64,000 bases of DNA from Paraburkholderia sp. (GCF_028283785.1 NZ_JAPWKB010000018.1:62001-126000); one strand, 5' to 3'. Shown: positions 1-9,138, numbered from the stretch's first letter. Numbers and translations are program-made. The notes: a model not told the origin generated them from the letters alone.

Positions 1-2
1 CC

Positions 3-50
3 GCGCCTTCTCACGCCGCACAACCCACCGCACGCAGCGCCGTTGCCTAA
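3..50 (+). CDS. Possible 3' end of an upstream gene (partial)
   Basis: Reading frame 3 is open from the window edge and ends at a TAA with an Ala/Pro-rich tail ending SAVA, which looks like the low-complexity C-terminus of a protein beginning outside the window. The other two forward frames are also open here, to positions 88 and 138, so the choice rests only on composition and on the position 110 bases before the next gene. No function can be read from 15 codons. Confidence 0.2.
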   Translation, partial: APSHAAQPTARSAVA

Positions 51-161
51 GGGTTCAACCGGTTCCAGATCCGCCGACGCTCGGCTAAGATCGTTCGCGC
101 AATCTTCCCGCATCGCCCGTCGCACAATCGTCCCTTAACGCTCACGCCGAGGCGCCCGACC

Positions 162-713
162 GTGTCCCGTCCGATCACGACTTCCGGCCTGCCCGAGACC
201 GCCGCCGCATCCGGCATGTCCGGCACACCCGCCGCCGCGCCGACGCCCACCGTCCGCCGACGCCTCGCGACGATGCTCTACGAAGGCGTGATCCTGTTCG
301 GTGTCGTGTTTATCGCCGGATATCTTTTCAGCACGCTCACCCAGCAGCGCAACGGACTCACGCATCACAACCTGCTCGCCGGATGGATCGCACTGGTGGT
401 CGGCGTGTACTTCGTCTGGTTCTGGACCCACAGCGGCCAGACCTTGCCGATGAAAACCTGGCGTCTGCGGATCGTGACGGCCGATGGCGCACCGGTGTCG
501 GCGCGCCGCGCCGCCGTGCGCTACGTGCTCGCGTGGCTGTGGTTCCTGCCGCCGCTCGCGCTGCATCCGCTGCTCGGCCTGACGGTGCCGCACACGCTGC
601 TGCTCGCAGCCGCGTGGTTCGCGGCGTGGGCCGCAGCCGCGTTTCTGGATCGTCACCGCCAGTTCCCGCACGACCGCATCGCCGGCACCCGCATCGTCAC
701 GGTCACGCAGTGA
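162..713 (+). CDS. RDD family membrane protein
   Basis: A 183-residue integral membrane protein with a GTG start. The first 35 residues are Pro/Ala-rich. Hydrophobic segments follow at about 38-57, 71-89, 119-136 and 144-161. RDD-domain landmarks are visible: Arg cluster 32-34 before the first helix, the GQTLPMKTWRLRIV stretch (92-105) between helices, and the C-terminal HDRIAGT motif (170-176). RDD proteins are poorly characterised inner-membrane proteins, some linked to ion transport; no substrate can be assigned. It stands alone, 282 bases before the metallophosphoesterase gene. Confidence 0.85.
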   Translation: MSRPITTSGLPETAAASGMSGTPAAAPTPTVRRRLATMLYEGVILFGVVFIAGYLFSTLTQQRNGLTHHNLLAGWIALVVGVYFVWFWTHSGQTLPMKTWRLRIVTADGAPVSARRAAVRYVLAWLWFLPPLALHPLLGLTVPHTLLLAAAWFAAWAAAAFLDRHRQFPHDRIAGTRIVTVTQ

Positions 714-995
714 CGTAGCCGACAGCGTCACACCAACCGCGCACACCCGCCGCCGCCCCGCAACACCGCCCCGCCCACGCAAGAAACCGTAAGTCTGTCG
801 TTGCGCCGCCACAGTTCCGGCACGCCGCGCGGCCCGTCCGCTCGCCCGTTCCCGCCTGGCCTTGTCCGGCCTGGGCCACGCCCGCGCGCATGCGCCGGAA
901 ACGCGTCGATCGCGTAATAAGAACGCCTTGTGACTGTCACGGCCCAGTCACGCGCGAATGGCGCAATACGCACACCGAAACCCGACGCGTGAGTC

Positions 996-1940
996 ATGGC
1001 CCCGAAAACGTCAGCGACTTCCCTGTTCCGACAGACCGGCCCGAGCGTCGACTCCGTGGCCTTCCAGCCCGATACGACGTTCGGCGGCACGAGTCTGCCT
1101 CGGCCGCCCGCCCCCGCCGTCCCGCTCGACGATGCGCACGATCATCAAGACGATCACGACGCGCCGCAACGCTACCGGACTATCTGGCTATCCGACATCC
1201 ATCTGGGATCGAGCGGTTGCCAGGCGCCGTATCTGCTCGACTTCCTGCGTCACAACGATTCCGAATACCTGTATCTGGTCGGCGACATCATCGACGGATG
1301 GCAGTTGAAGAAGGGCTGGTACTGGCCGCAGGCGCATAACGACGTCGTGCAGAAAATCCTGCGCAAGGCACGCAAAGGCACCCAGGTCGTCTATGTGCCG
1401 GGCAATCACGACGAAGGCGCGCGGCAGTTCTGCGACCTCGCGTTCGGCGACATCCACGTGCGCGGCGAGGCGTTCCACACCACGCTCACCGGACAGCGGA
1501 TGTGGATCGTCCACGGCGATCTGTTCGACGGCGTGATCCAGCACGCGAAGTGGCTCGCCTATCTGGGCGACTCGCTGTACACGCTGATCCTGATGCTCAA
1601 CCGCTGGTTCAACCGGATTCGCAACAAACTCGGTTTTCCGTACTGGTCGCTGTCGCAATACCTGAAGCATCAGGTGAAGAACGCGGTCAACTTCATCTCG
1701 AAGTTCGAAACCGTGATGACCGACGAAGCGCGCCGCCGCGGCTGCGACGGCGTCGTCTGCGGCCATATCCACAAGGCCGAAATCCGCGACATCGACGGCG
1801 TGCTGTATTGCAACGACGGCGACTGGGTCGAAAGCCTGTCCGCGCTCGTGGAAACCTACGAAGGCGAACTCAAGATCATCTACTGGACCGTGATGCGTTC
1901 GCCGGAAGCCAGTGAGCACAAGGCGCGCGCCACCGCCTGA
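996..1940 (+). CDS. Calcineurin-like metallophosphoesterase (LpxH-like, UDP-2,3-diacylglucosamine diphosphatase family)
   Basis: A 314-residue protein with a complete binuclear metallophosphoesterase signature: SDIH (66-69), GDIID (96-100), GNHDE (136-140), HGD (173-175) and GHIH (256-259). The first 58 residues are low-complexity, so the true start may lie further in, although 996 is the only good ATG. The domain resembles the LpxH-related group often annotated as UDP-2,3-diacylglucosamine diphosphatase; LpxH itself removes UMP from UDP-diacylglucosamine in lipid A synthesis. Linkage to a GT4 glycosyltransferase and diacylglycerol kinase supports a glycolipid or envelope role. It may be a paralogue rather than the essential LpxH. 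Confidence 0.8.
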   Translation: MAPKTSATSLFRQTGPSVDSVAFQPDTTFGGTSLPRPPAPAVPLDDAHDHQDDHDAPQRYRTIWLSDIHLGSSGCQAPYLLDFLRHNDSEYLYLVGDIIDGWQLKKGWYWPQAHNDVVQKILRKARKGTQVVYVPGNHDEGARQFCDLAFGDIHVRGEAFHTTLTGQRMWIVHGDLFDGVIQHAKWLAYLGDSLYTLILMLNRWFNRIRNKLGFPYWSLSQYLKHQVKNAVNFISKFETVMTDEARRRGCDGVVCGHIHKAEIRDIDGVLYCNDGDWVESLSALVETYEGELKIIYWTVMRSPEASEHKARATA

Positions 1941-1998
1941 CCGTCTCTTCATACGTCGCCCACCGCGTCGTCCCCACCACTTCAATGGGCCAATACCG

Positions 1999-3030
1999 AT
2001 GAAGATCATGATCGTCACCGATGCATGGGAACCGCAGGTCAACGGCGTCGTTCGCACGCTGAAGAACACCACGCGCGAGCTGATCGCGCTCGGCCATCAG
2101 GTCGAGTTGCTGACGCCGCTCGAATTCAAAACGATTCCGTGCCCGACCTATCCGGAAATCCGTCTGTCGCTGCTGCCGCGCCGCAAGCTCAACCGGCGTA
2201 TCGACGAATTCGCGCCCGACGCGCTGCATATCGCCACCGAAGGCCCGCTCGGCCTCGCCGCGCGCGCCTATGCGATCCGTCACAAGCTGCCGTTCACGAC
2301 CGCGTATCACACGCGCTTTCCTGAATACGTGCAGGCGCGCTTCGGCATTCCGCTCGCCGCCACGTACAAATTCCTGCACTGGTTTCACAAGGCTTCGCTG
2401 GCGGTGATGGCGCCCACGCCGGTCGTCAAGCACGATCTCGAACAGTTCGGCTTCACCAACGTCGTGCTGTGGTCGCGCGGCGTCGATCTCGACATATTCC
2501 ATCCGATGGAGTCGAAGGTGCTGAACACCGCGCGGCCGATCTTCCTGTACGTGGGCCGCGTCGCCGTCGAAAAGAACGTCGAGGCGTTCCTGAAGCTCGA
2601 TCTGCCCGGCTCGAAGTGGGTCGCGGGCGAAGGCCCGGCGCTCGCGGAACTCAAGTCGCGCTATCCGGCCGTCAATTATCTCGGCGTGCTGTCGCAGGCT
2701 GAACTGGCGAAAGTCTATGCCGCCGCCGACGTGTTCGTGTTCCCGAGCCGCACCGATACGTTCGGCCTCGTGCTGCTCGAAGCGCTCGCGTGCGGCACGC
2801 CGGTCGCGGCGTATCCGGTGACGGGCCCGATCGATGTGCTCGAAGGCGGAACAGCGGGCGCGATGGACGAAGACTTGCGCGAAGCCTGTCTGAACGCGCT
2901 GAAGATCGATCGTGCGGAAGCGCGCGCGTGGGCCGAACGCTTCTCGTGGGCGGCCGCTTCGGCGCAGTTCGCCGCGCATCTGAAACCGCTGCCGCGCGCG
3001 TCGTTCAGCGAAGAAAGGGCGGCGGCGTGA
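1999..3030 (+). CDS. Glycosyltransferase family 4 (GT-B fold), mannosyltransferase-like
   Basis: A 343-residue GT-B glycosyltransferase. The ATG at 1999 is chosen because the protein then begins MKIMIVTDAWEPQVNGVVRT, the typical GT4 N-terminus with the VNGV loop; the longer frame from 1912 would overlap the preceding gene and adds an Arg/Pro-rich stretch. The C-terminal half carries the sugar-nucleotide motif, FLYVGRVAVEKNVE near 177-190 and FPSRTDTFGLVLLEALACGTPV near 250-271 (E-x7-E). The family transfers hexoses to lipid or phosphatidylinositol-type acceptors. It ends in a TGATG overlap with the kinase gene, implying translational coupling in a three-gene operon. Confidence 0.88.
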   Translation: MKIMIVTDAWEPQVNGVVRTLKNTTRELIALGHQVELLTPLEFKTIPCPTYPEIRLSLLPRRKLNRRIDEFAPDALHIATEGPLGLAARAYAIRHKLPFTTAYHTRFPEYVQARFGIPLAATYKFLHWFHKASLAVMAPTPVVKHDLEQFGFTNVVLWSRGVDLDIFHPMESKVLNTARPIFLYVGRVAVEKNVEAFLKLDLPGSKWVAGEGPALAELKSRYPAVNYLGVLSQAELAKVYAAADVFVFPSRTDTFGLVLLEALACGTPVAAYPVTGPIDVLEGGTAGAMDEDLREACLNALKIDRAEARAWAERFSWAAASAQFAAHLKPLPRASFSEERAAA

Positions 3031-3689
3031 TGCGTCCGGCCGAACAGCTTCGCCGTCAAGCGAGCCCGTTGCGACGCGTGCCGGCCTCGCCTGCCACCGA
3101 CGCCGATCGTGAGGCCAGCGCCGACGCGCTGGCCGACAACGATCCGCATCCCGCCGATCCCGCGCACGCACGCGGCGCGCGCCATCCCGCCGGATCGGCG
3201 CAAGCCGGCGAACCGGACGGCAGCGACGACCCGACCGACACCGCCGGCGAACCGCTCGGCCCCGACGACCCGCTCGCGCCGTTGCCGTTCAATCCGTACA
3301 AGGGCAATCGCGGCCTGACCCGCGCGTGGCACGCGATGAAAAACTCGCTGGCGGGGTTTGTCGTCGCGATTCGCGAAGAGAGCGCGTTCCGTCAGGAACT
3401 CACGCTCGCGGCGATCCTGCTGCCGTGCGGCCTGTTCGTGCCGGTCGAACCGGTCGCGCGGGTGTTGCTGCTCGGCTCGGTGCTGCTGGTGCTGATCGTC
3501 GAATTGCTGAATTCGAGCGTCGAAGCCGCGATCGACCGCATTTCGCTCGAACGCCACGAACTGTCGCGGCGCGCGAAAGACCTCGGCAGTGCGGCTGTGA
3601 TGGTCGCGCTCGGCGTGTGCGTAATGACTTGGGCGCTGCTGGTCGGCCCGATGCTCTGGCACTGGATTACCGGCTGGATCGCGCACTGA
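3030..3689 (+). CDS. dgkA: Diacylglycerol kinase (DgkA family) with long N-terminal extension
   Basis: A 219-residue protein; a GTG at 3027 in the same frame is an alternative start. Residues from about 90 match the small integral-membrane diacylglycerol kinase: the REESAFRQE segment contains the conserved Glu of the first motif, and LLNSSVEAAIDRI contains the Asn/Glu pair of the catalytic region, between three hydrophobic helices. Enterobacterial DgkA is about 120 residues, so the first 85 to 90 residues (Ala/Asp/Pro-rich, predicted disordered) are an extension. The enzyme phosphorylates diacylglycerol to phosphatidate. Its overlap with the glycosyltransferase suggests lipid recycling tied to that enzyme. 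Confidence 0.9.
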   Translation: MRPAEQLRRQASPLRRVPASPATDADREASADALADNDPHPADPAHARGARHPAGSAQAGEPDGSDDPTDTAGEPLGPDDPLAPLPFNPYKGNRGLTRAWHAMKNSLAGFVVAIREESAFRQELTLAAILLPCGLFVPVEPVARVLLLGSVLLVLIVELLNSSVEAAIDRISLERHELSRRAKDLGSAAVMVALGVCVMTWALLVGPMLWHWITGWIAH

Positions 3690-3833
3690 ACAGGTGCGTA
3701 ACACGCGGCGTCGCGCGCTGGATGCGTCGCCCGACCCGACAGACAACCCGACAACCGGATCGGGTTGCATCCGCTTACACGAAGAAAATCCCGACAGCCC
3801 TGACAGAGCGTCTGATCATAAGAACGCTCGGTT

Positions 3834-3855
3834 TATAATCGAACGATAGCTTCGA
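3834..3855 (+). promoter_or_regulatory. Possible promoter and operator upstream of the TetR gene
   Basis: A perfect TATAAT lies at 3834-3839, and the overlapping inverted repeat TCGAA-N7-TTCGA (3839-3855) follows immediately. This arrangement fits an autoregulated TetR operator over a -10 box, 86 bases before the start codon. No convincing -35 hexamer is present at the right distance. Confidence 0.35.
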
Positions 3856-3940
3856 CATAAATCAACACAGTCCGGGAGGGACGCGACCACGGCATATCGC
3901 CGAGCGCGTCGGCCCGGCGAAACCAGGGCTGGACGACGCA

Positions 3941-4666
3941 ATGGAAGCCAAACCTCCCCGCCGCACCCGAGAACGGATTCTCGAACTGTCGTTGAAGCTC
4001 TTCAACGAGATTGGCGAACCGAACGTCACCACGACGACCATCGCCGAGGAAATGGAAATCAGTCCAGGCAACCTGTACTACCACTTCCGCAACAAAGACG
4101 ACATCATCAACAGCATCTTCAGTCAGTTCGAGCAGGAGATCGAGAAGCGCCTGCGCTTCCCCGACGACCATCGCGCGACCATCGACGAAATGTGGGCGTA
4201 TTTGCAGTACATGGTGGATTTCACCTGGCGCTATCGCTTTTTGTATCGTGACCTGAACGACCTGCTGGCGCGCAACCGCACGCTCGAAACGCACTTCAAG
4301 CAGATCATCAGCCACAAGGTGCGCTTTGGCAGCCAGTTCTGCGAACAACTCGTCGCCGACGGCGAAATGGTCGCGACGCCCGACGAAATTCACGTGATCG
4401 CCACCAACATCGGCGTGATCGCGACGTACTGGCTGTCGTATCAGTTCGTGATGAATCCGCGCAAATACAACGAGCAGGAAGCGATCCGCGCGGAACTGCA
4501 TCAGGTCAGCGTGCAGATCGTGTCGTTGATGGCGCCGTATCTGCGTGGCCGTTCGCGCGAACTGTTCGACGACCTCGTGTCGGGCAAGCATCCGAAGCGC
4601 GAGTTCTACGACTATCTGCCGCCGAAGGAAGGCGCCGCGCCCCGCAACGAATCCAAGGACGTTTGA
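3941..4666 (+). CDS. TetR/AcrR family transcriptional regulator
   Basis: A 241-residue regulator. The N-terminal TetR helix-turn-helix is clear: RRTRERILELSLKLFNEIG (7-25), then TTTTIAEEMEISPGNLYYHFRNKDDI (29-54). The remainder is an all-helical ligand-binding region that matches no specific ligand class by eye, ending in a charged tail. The stop lies two bases before the ATG of the LOG gene, so the two are co-transcribed and possibly coupled. The inverted repeat over the upstream -10 box may be its own operator. Target genes cannot be inferred beyond the immediate downstream LOG and SDR genes. Confidence 0.9.
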   Translation: MEAKPPRRTRERILELSLKLFNEIGEPNVTTTTIAEEMEISPGNLYYHFRNKDDIINSIFSQFEQEIEKRLRFPDDHRATIDEMWAYLQYMVDFTWRYRFLYRDLNDLLARNRTLETHFKQIISHKVRFGSQFCEQLVADGEMVATPDEIHVIATNIGVIATYWLSYQFVMNPRKYNEQEAIRAELHQVSVQIVSLMAPYLRGRSRELFDDLVSGKHPKREFYDYLPPKEGAAPRNESKDV

Positions 4667-4668
4667 CG

Positions 4669-5253
4669 ATGAAGTCGGTGTGTGTGTATTGCGGCTCCTC
4701 GAGCGGAGCCCGGCCCGTGTATGCGGAAGCGGCGCGCGCGTTCGGTCTCGCGCTGGTCGCGGCGGACCTGACGCTGGTGTACGGCGGCGGCAAGGTCGGC
4801 CTGATGGGCATCATCGCCGATACCGTGATGGCCGCGGGCGGCCGTGTGGTCGGCGTGATTCCGGAATTACTGGTGAGCAAGGAAGTCGGCCACGACGGCC
4901 TGTCGGAATTGCATGTGGTCGCCGACATGCATCAGCGCAAGAAAATGATGGCCGATCTGTCCGACGCGTTCGTCGCGATGCCCGGCGGCGCAGGCACGCT
5001 CGAAGAACTGTTCGAGGTGTTCACGTGGGCGCAGCTCGGCTATCACCAGAAGCCGGTCGCGTTGCTGAATATCGAAGGCTTCTACGATCCGCTGATCCAG
5101 ATGCTCTCGCATACGGTCGAAGAAGGCTTTATGCGCGCGACGTATCTGGACATGCTGCAAGCCGACGCCGAACCGGCCGGACTGATCGACAAGCTGCGCC
5201 TCTACCAGGCGCCCGCTGCGGACAAATGGGCAGTGAACCGCGACGCAGTCTGA
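4669..5253 (+). CDS. LOG family protein (cytokinin riboside 5'-monophosphate phosphoribohydrolase-like)
   Basis: A 194-residue Rossmann-like protein of the TIGR00730/LOG family. The diagnostic MPGGAGTLEE motif is at 104-113, preceded by the MHQRKKMM substrate-binding segment (88-95); VYGGGKVGLMG (38-48) forms the N-terminal nucleotide loop. Members hydrolyse the N-glycosidic bond of nucleoside 5'-monophosphates; in bacteria the physiological substrate is usually AMP or unknown. ATG 4669 is preferred over the TTG at 4663, which overlaps the preceding stop. Length is normal for the family. It sits between a TetR regulator and an SDR gene. Confidence 0.9.
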   Translation: MKSVCVYCGSSSGARPVYAEAARAFGLALVAADLTLVYGGGKVGLMGIIADTVMAAGGRVVGVIPELLVSKEVGHDGLSELHVVADMHQRKKMMADLSDAFVAMPGGAGTLEELFEVFTWAQLGYHQKPVALLNIEGFYDPLIQMLSHTVEEGFMRATYLDMLQADAEPAGLIDKLRLYQAPAADKWAVNRDAV

Positions 5254-5281
5254 TCTTCCCATTTTCCAAGGACACACCCGC

Positions 5282-6028
5282 ATGTCGAAAGTCGTTCTGA
5301 TTACCGGCGCGAGTCGTGGTATCGGCCGCGCTACCGCGCGTCTGCTCGGCGCGCAAGGCTGGGCTGTCGGCGTCAACTATGCAACCAACCAGGCCGCTGC
5401 ACGCGAAACGGTCGATGAAGTCGAGCGCGCCGGCGGACGGGCCGTGGCGATCAAAGGCAATGTCGCGGACGAAAAGTCGGTGATCAAGATGTTCGATACC
5501 GTCGAAAACGCGCTGGGCAAAATCGACGGGTTCGTCAACAACGCGGGCATCGTCGCGGCGTCGATGCCGCTCGCGGAGATGGACGCGGCGCGCCTGAAGC
5601 GGATGTTCGATATCAACGTGTACGGCGCGTATCTGTGCGCACGCGAAGCGGCGCGGCGGATGTCGACGGATCGCGGCGGCGCGGGCGGATCGATCGTGAA
5701 TGTGTCGTCGGCGGCGTCGCGGTTGGGCTCGCCGAACGAATACGTCGATTACGCCGGTTCCAAAGGCGCGGTCGATACGATGACGATCGGCCTCGCCAAA
5801 GAACTCGGTCCGCGCGGCATTCGCGTGAATGCGGTGCGCCCGGGTCTGATCGAAACGGAAATTCACGCGAGCGGCGGTCAGCCGGACCGTGCGGCGCGTC
5901 TCGGTTCGCAAACGCCGCTCGGGCGTCCGGGCCATGCGAAGGAAGTCGCCGAAGCGATCGTCTGGTTGTTGAGCGACGCGGCTTCGTATGTGAACGGCAC
6001 GCTGCTCGACGTCAGCGGCGGACGCTGA
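5282..6028 (+). CDS. SDR family NAD(P)-dependent oxidoreductase
   Basis: A 248-residue classical short-chain dehydrogenase. Visible elements: TGASRGIG cofactor loop (8-15), NNAG (86-89), Ser 142/143 and the catalytic pair Tyr157/Lys161 in YAGSK, and a C-terminal VNGTLLDVSGGR typical of FabG/glucose-dehydrogenase-like members. Substrate is unknown. The gene follows the LOG gene by 28 bases and is probably the last of the TetR-LOG-SDR operon, because a strong hairpin lies 28 bases after its stop. Confidence 0.9.
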   Translation: MSKVVLITGASRGIGRATARLLGAQGWAVGVNYATNQAAARETVDEVERAGGRAVAIKGNVADEKSVIKMFDTVENALGKIDGFVNNAGIVAASMPLAEMDAARLKRMFDINVYGAYLCAREAARRMSTDRGGAGGSIVNVSSAASRLGSPNEYVDYAGSKGAVDTMTIGLAKELGPRGIRVNAVRPGLIETEIHASGGQPDRAARLGSQTPLGRPGHAKEVAEAIVWLLSDAASYVNGTLLDVSGGR

Positions 6029-6056
6029 TCGCAACGCGTTTCGACCGGTTTTGCTG

Positions 6057-6083
6057 TTTTAGCCGCTGAAACAGCGGCTAAAA
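6057..6083. terminator. Bidirectional intrinsic terminator
   Basis: A perfect 12-bp stem (TTTTAGCCGCTG with CAGCGGCTAAAA) closes on an AAA loop. The stem carries T/A runs on both sides, as expected for a terminator working on both strands. It lies between the convergent SDR gene (+) and globin gene (-). Confidence 0.85.
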
Positions 6084-6104
6084 CGCGCTGTCCCCACCGT
6101 GTCT

Positions 6105-6524
6105 TCAACCCGGACGATTACGCATCCAGTCCGCGGTTTCAAAAAACGACGTCAGCAGACGCTCGCGCAGCGCGTCGTCGAGACCGATGTCTTCCATCGC
6201 CCACGCCATCGCACGCAGCCACTGGTCACGCTCGCTCGATGCGATCGCGAACGGCATATGCCGCGCCCGCAAACGCGGATGACCGAAGCGGCTGATGTAG
6301 TGATCCGGGCCGCCCATCCAGCCGCACAAAAACCAGAACGTCTTGTCGCGCGAATTTTCGAGCGTCTCCGGATGCAACGCGCGAATGCCCGCGAATTCCG
6401 GCTCCAGGTCCATCAGGTCGTAGAAACGATCGACCAGCTCGCGCACCCGCGCTTCGCCGCCGACCAGTTCGAATGCCGTGGTCTGGGTCGGCGTTTGCGT
6501 GGTGTCTTCGGTTGAATCTGTCAT
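6105..6524 (-). CDS. Group 2 truncated hemoglobin (trHbO-like globin)
   Basis: A 139-residue protein beginning MTDSTEDTTQ; the frame continues upstream but that part is read-through of the flanking region. The globin part shows FELVGGEARVRELVDRFYDLM (20-40), FLCGWMGGPDHYISRFGHPRLRARH (with the proximal His in the FGHPRLR segment) and WLRAMAWAMEDIGLD, all typical of bacterial group 2 truncated hemoglobins, which bind O2/NO and have peroxidase-like or NO-detoxifying roles. It starts 37 bases downstream of the permease gene stop and may be co-transcribed with it. Confidence 0.9.
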   Translation of the reverse strand: MTDSTEDTTQTPTQTTAFELVGGEARVRELVDRFYDLMDLEPEFAGIRALHPETLENSRDKTFWFLCGWMGGPDHYISRFGHPRLRARHMPFAIASSERDQWLRAMAWAMEDIGLDDALRERLLTSFFETADWMRNRPG

Positions 6525-6561
6525 ACCTGTCACAACTGTAGAACGAAAAAGGAGGACGCGT

Positions 6562-9138
6562 TCACGCGTCCCGCAACGATTGCAACGCCGGCCGCGCAAG
6601 CACGTGCCGCAAGCTGAGCCAGCCGCCGACGCCCGCGCACGCGACGCCCGCGGCAATTCCCGCCGGCAGCAGCCACGGGTTGAAGCTCAGATGGAATTCG
6701 AACACGCGCGTGGCCAGCACATAGCCGATCACCTGCGCACCGATCGCCGCCATCAGACCGGCCAGCGCGCCGACCGACACGAACTCCGCGACCTGCACGG
6801 CCCGCACCTGCTGATGCGACGCGCCGAGCGCGCGCAGCAGCGCGGATTCTCGCATGCGCTCGTCGCGCGTGCCGGCGAGCGCCGCGTACAGCACCAGCAC
6901 ACCGGCCGCGAGCGTGAACGCGAACAGAAACTGCACCGCGCCGATCACCTGCGCAAGCACGCGCTGGATCTGCGCGAGAATCGGGCCGGTGTCGATCGCG
7001 GTGAGGTTCGGATACGTGGCGATCAGGCCGTCGATTGTGCGTTGCCGCTCGGGCGGCAAGTGGAAGCTGGTGATGAAGGTCGCCGGGAAATCCGTCAGCG
7101 CGGCGGGCGGCATCAGCACGAAAAAGTTGACCTTGAACGAACCCCAGTCGAGCTTGCGCACGCTCGTGACGGGCGCGTCGATGGTCAGTCCGGTCACGTC
7201 GAAGCGCAGCGTGTCGCCGGTCCGCACGTTGAGGATCTTCGCGAGCCCCTGTTCGATCGAGATTTGCGGCGTGGTCGTGTCGCCGTACCAGTTGCCCGCT
7301 TCGATCCGGTTGTCGTCGGGAAGATGCGTCGTGTACGACAGGTTGAATTCGCGATCCACCAGACGCTTCGCGTCGTCGCTCTTGTATTCGTCGGGATTGA
7401 CGGGCTTGCCGTTGATCGCGATCAGACGGCCGCGCACCATCGGCGACAGTTCGACGTCGTCGATCCCATGCGAGCCCAGATACTGTGCGACCGGCGCGCG
7501 CTGGTCGGGCTGGATATCGATGATGAATTCGTTCGGCGCGTCGGGCGGCGTCGAAGCACGCCAACCGGCGACCAGATCGTTGCGCGTCATCGCGATCAGC
7601 AGCAGGCACATCAAACCGATGCCGAGTGCGGTGATCTGCAACGCGCTCGCACCGCTGCGCCGTTCCAGCGACGCCAGCGCATAGCGCCAGCCGATCCCCG
7701 CGTTGACGCGCTCGTTGCGCACGAGCCGCGCCGCGCCGAACAGCACGCCGCGCGCGATCGCGGCGAACAGCAGCAACCCGCCCGCAAAGCCGCCCGCGAC
7801 GATCCCGCCGAGCTTCAGTTCGCCCGCCGCGAGAATCAGCAGCGCCGCGAACAGCACGATGCCGAGCGCATACGCGGCCCACGCGGTGCGCCCCGCTTCG
7901 CCGAAGTCACGGCGCAGCACGCGAACCGGCGGCACGCGCGTCAGCGGCAACAACGGCGGCAACGCGAAACCGAGCAGCAGCACCAGCGCGGCGGCGATGC
8001 CCTGCAGCGCGGGCCACACCGTCGGATACGGCAACGCGACGTCGATCAGGCTGCCCAGCCACGCAAGCAGCGCCAGATGTCCGGCGAAACCGAGCAGCAC
8101 GCCCAACACGCCGCCGATCACGCCCAGCGCGACGAATTCGAGTGTGAACAGCGCGCGCAACGTGCGCTGGCTGACGCCGAGACAGCGCATCGACGCGCAG
8201 CCGTCCAGATGACGCCGCATATACCGGTGCGCCGCCATCGCAATCGCGACCGCCGCGAGCAGCGCGGTCAGCAATGACACCAAGGTCAGAAAGTGACTGG
8301 CGCGATCGAGCGTCTGACGCACTTGCGGCTGACCGTCCTGCAAGGATTCGAGCGCGACGCCGCGCATCTTGCCGCCATCGACGCGCGTATGCGCGAATGC
8401 CGCGAACTTCGCCACCGACGCATCCGGACCCGCCACCAGCAAGCGATACGTGACGCGGCTGCCGTAGCCGATCAGCCCGGTCGATGCGACTTCGTCGGCG
8501 CGCAGCATCAGCCGTGGCGAGAAATTGACGAACGAGAAACCGCGATCGAGTTCGCGGGTGATGATCGCGCCGACCGTGAAACTGCGCGAGCCGACCTTCA
8601 CGCTATCGCCGATATGCAGCTTCAGCGCGTCGAGCAAGGCCTGATCGACCCACACGGTGCCCGGCTTCGGAATCTCCGACGTGTCCTGGCCGGGCTGATT
8701 CGGCGCGCCCGCGATCTTGACCGCGCCGCGCAACGGATAACCGGGCGACACCGCCTTCAGCGCCGCCAGCCGCGACAGCGGCTGGCCGCCCGACGCGGTC
8801 GCGTTGATCATGCTGGGGAAGATCGCGGTGGTCGCGCTCGACAGACCGAGCGCCTTCGCTTGCGCAGCAAATTGCGGATCGACGGGATGATCGGCGCGAA
8901 CGATGAAATCGGCGCCGATCATCCGGCGACCGTCGCGCTCCAGCCCCTGATGCAGCCGGTCGGCCAGAAAGCCGACGCTCGACAGCGCCGCGACCGCCAG
9001 CACCAGCGCGAGCAGCAGCATCGTCAGTTCGCCCGCGCGCCAGTCGCGTGCGGTCATCCGGAACGCCTGACGCAGCAGGTCGCCCGCGCCGAAACGGCGG
9101 TTCTTCGGAGTATTCGGATTGCGTGCGGCGTCCGTCAA
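6562..9138 (-). CDS. FtsX-like ABC transporter permease (YbbP-type)
   Basis: An 858-residue membrane protein. The start is inferred as a TTG at 9138 that overlaps the TGA of the upstream DUF4126 gene (TTGA); the longer frame beyond that is only a shadow of DUF4126. The first helix is at about 40-58 (MLLLALVLAVAALSSVGFLA), followed by a MacB_PCD-like periplasmic domain; two FtsX blocks then lie near 250-390 and 730-850, with two further helices between them. This is the YbbP architecture, a duplicated FtsX permease of the lipoprotein/macrolide export superfamily. The usual ATPase partner YbbA is not adjacent, so the ATP-binding subunit must be encoded elsewhere. Confidence 0.85.
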   Translation of the reverse strand: MTDAARNPNTPKNRRFGAGDLLRQAFRMTARDWRAGELTMLLLALVLAVAALSSVGFLADRLHQGLERDGRRMIGADFIVRADHPVDPQFAAQAKALGLSSATTAIFPSMINATASGGQPLSRLAALKAVSPGYPLRGAVKIAGAPNQPGQDTSEIPKPGTVWVDQALLDALKLHIGDSVKVGSRSFTVGAIITRELDRGFSFVNFSPRLMLRADEVASTGLIGYGSRVTYRLLVAGPDASVAKFAAFAHTRVDGGKMRGVALESLQDGQPQVRQTLDRASHFLTLVSLLTALLAAVAIAMAAHRYMRRHLDGCASMRCLGVSQRTLRALFTLEFVALGVIGGVLGVLLGFAGHLALLAWLGSLIDVALPYPTVWPALQGIAAALVLLLGFALPPLLPLTRVPPVRVLRRDFGEAGRTAWAAYALGIVLFAALLILAAGELKLGGIVAGGFAGGLLLFAAIARGVLFGAARLVRNERVNAGIGWRYALASLERRSGASALQITALGIGLMCLLLIAMTRNDLVAGWRASTPPDAPNEFIIDIQPDQRAPVAQYLGSHGIDDVELSPMVRGRLIAINGKPVNPDEYKSDDAKRLVDREFNLSYTTHLPDDNRIEAGNWYGDTTTPQISIEQGLAKILNVRTGDTLRFDVTGLTIDAPVTSVRKLDWGSFKVNFFVLMPPAALTDFPATFITSFHLPPERQRTIDGLIATYPNLTAIDTGPILAQIQRVLAQVIGAVQFLFAFTLAAGVLVLYAALAGTRDERMRESALLRALGASHQQVRAVQVAEFVSVGALAGLMAAIGAQVIGYVLATRVFEFHLSFNPWLLPAGIAAGVACAGVGGWLSLRHVLARPALQSLRDA

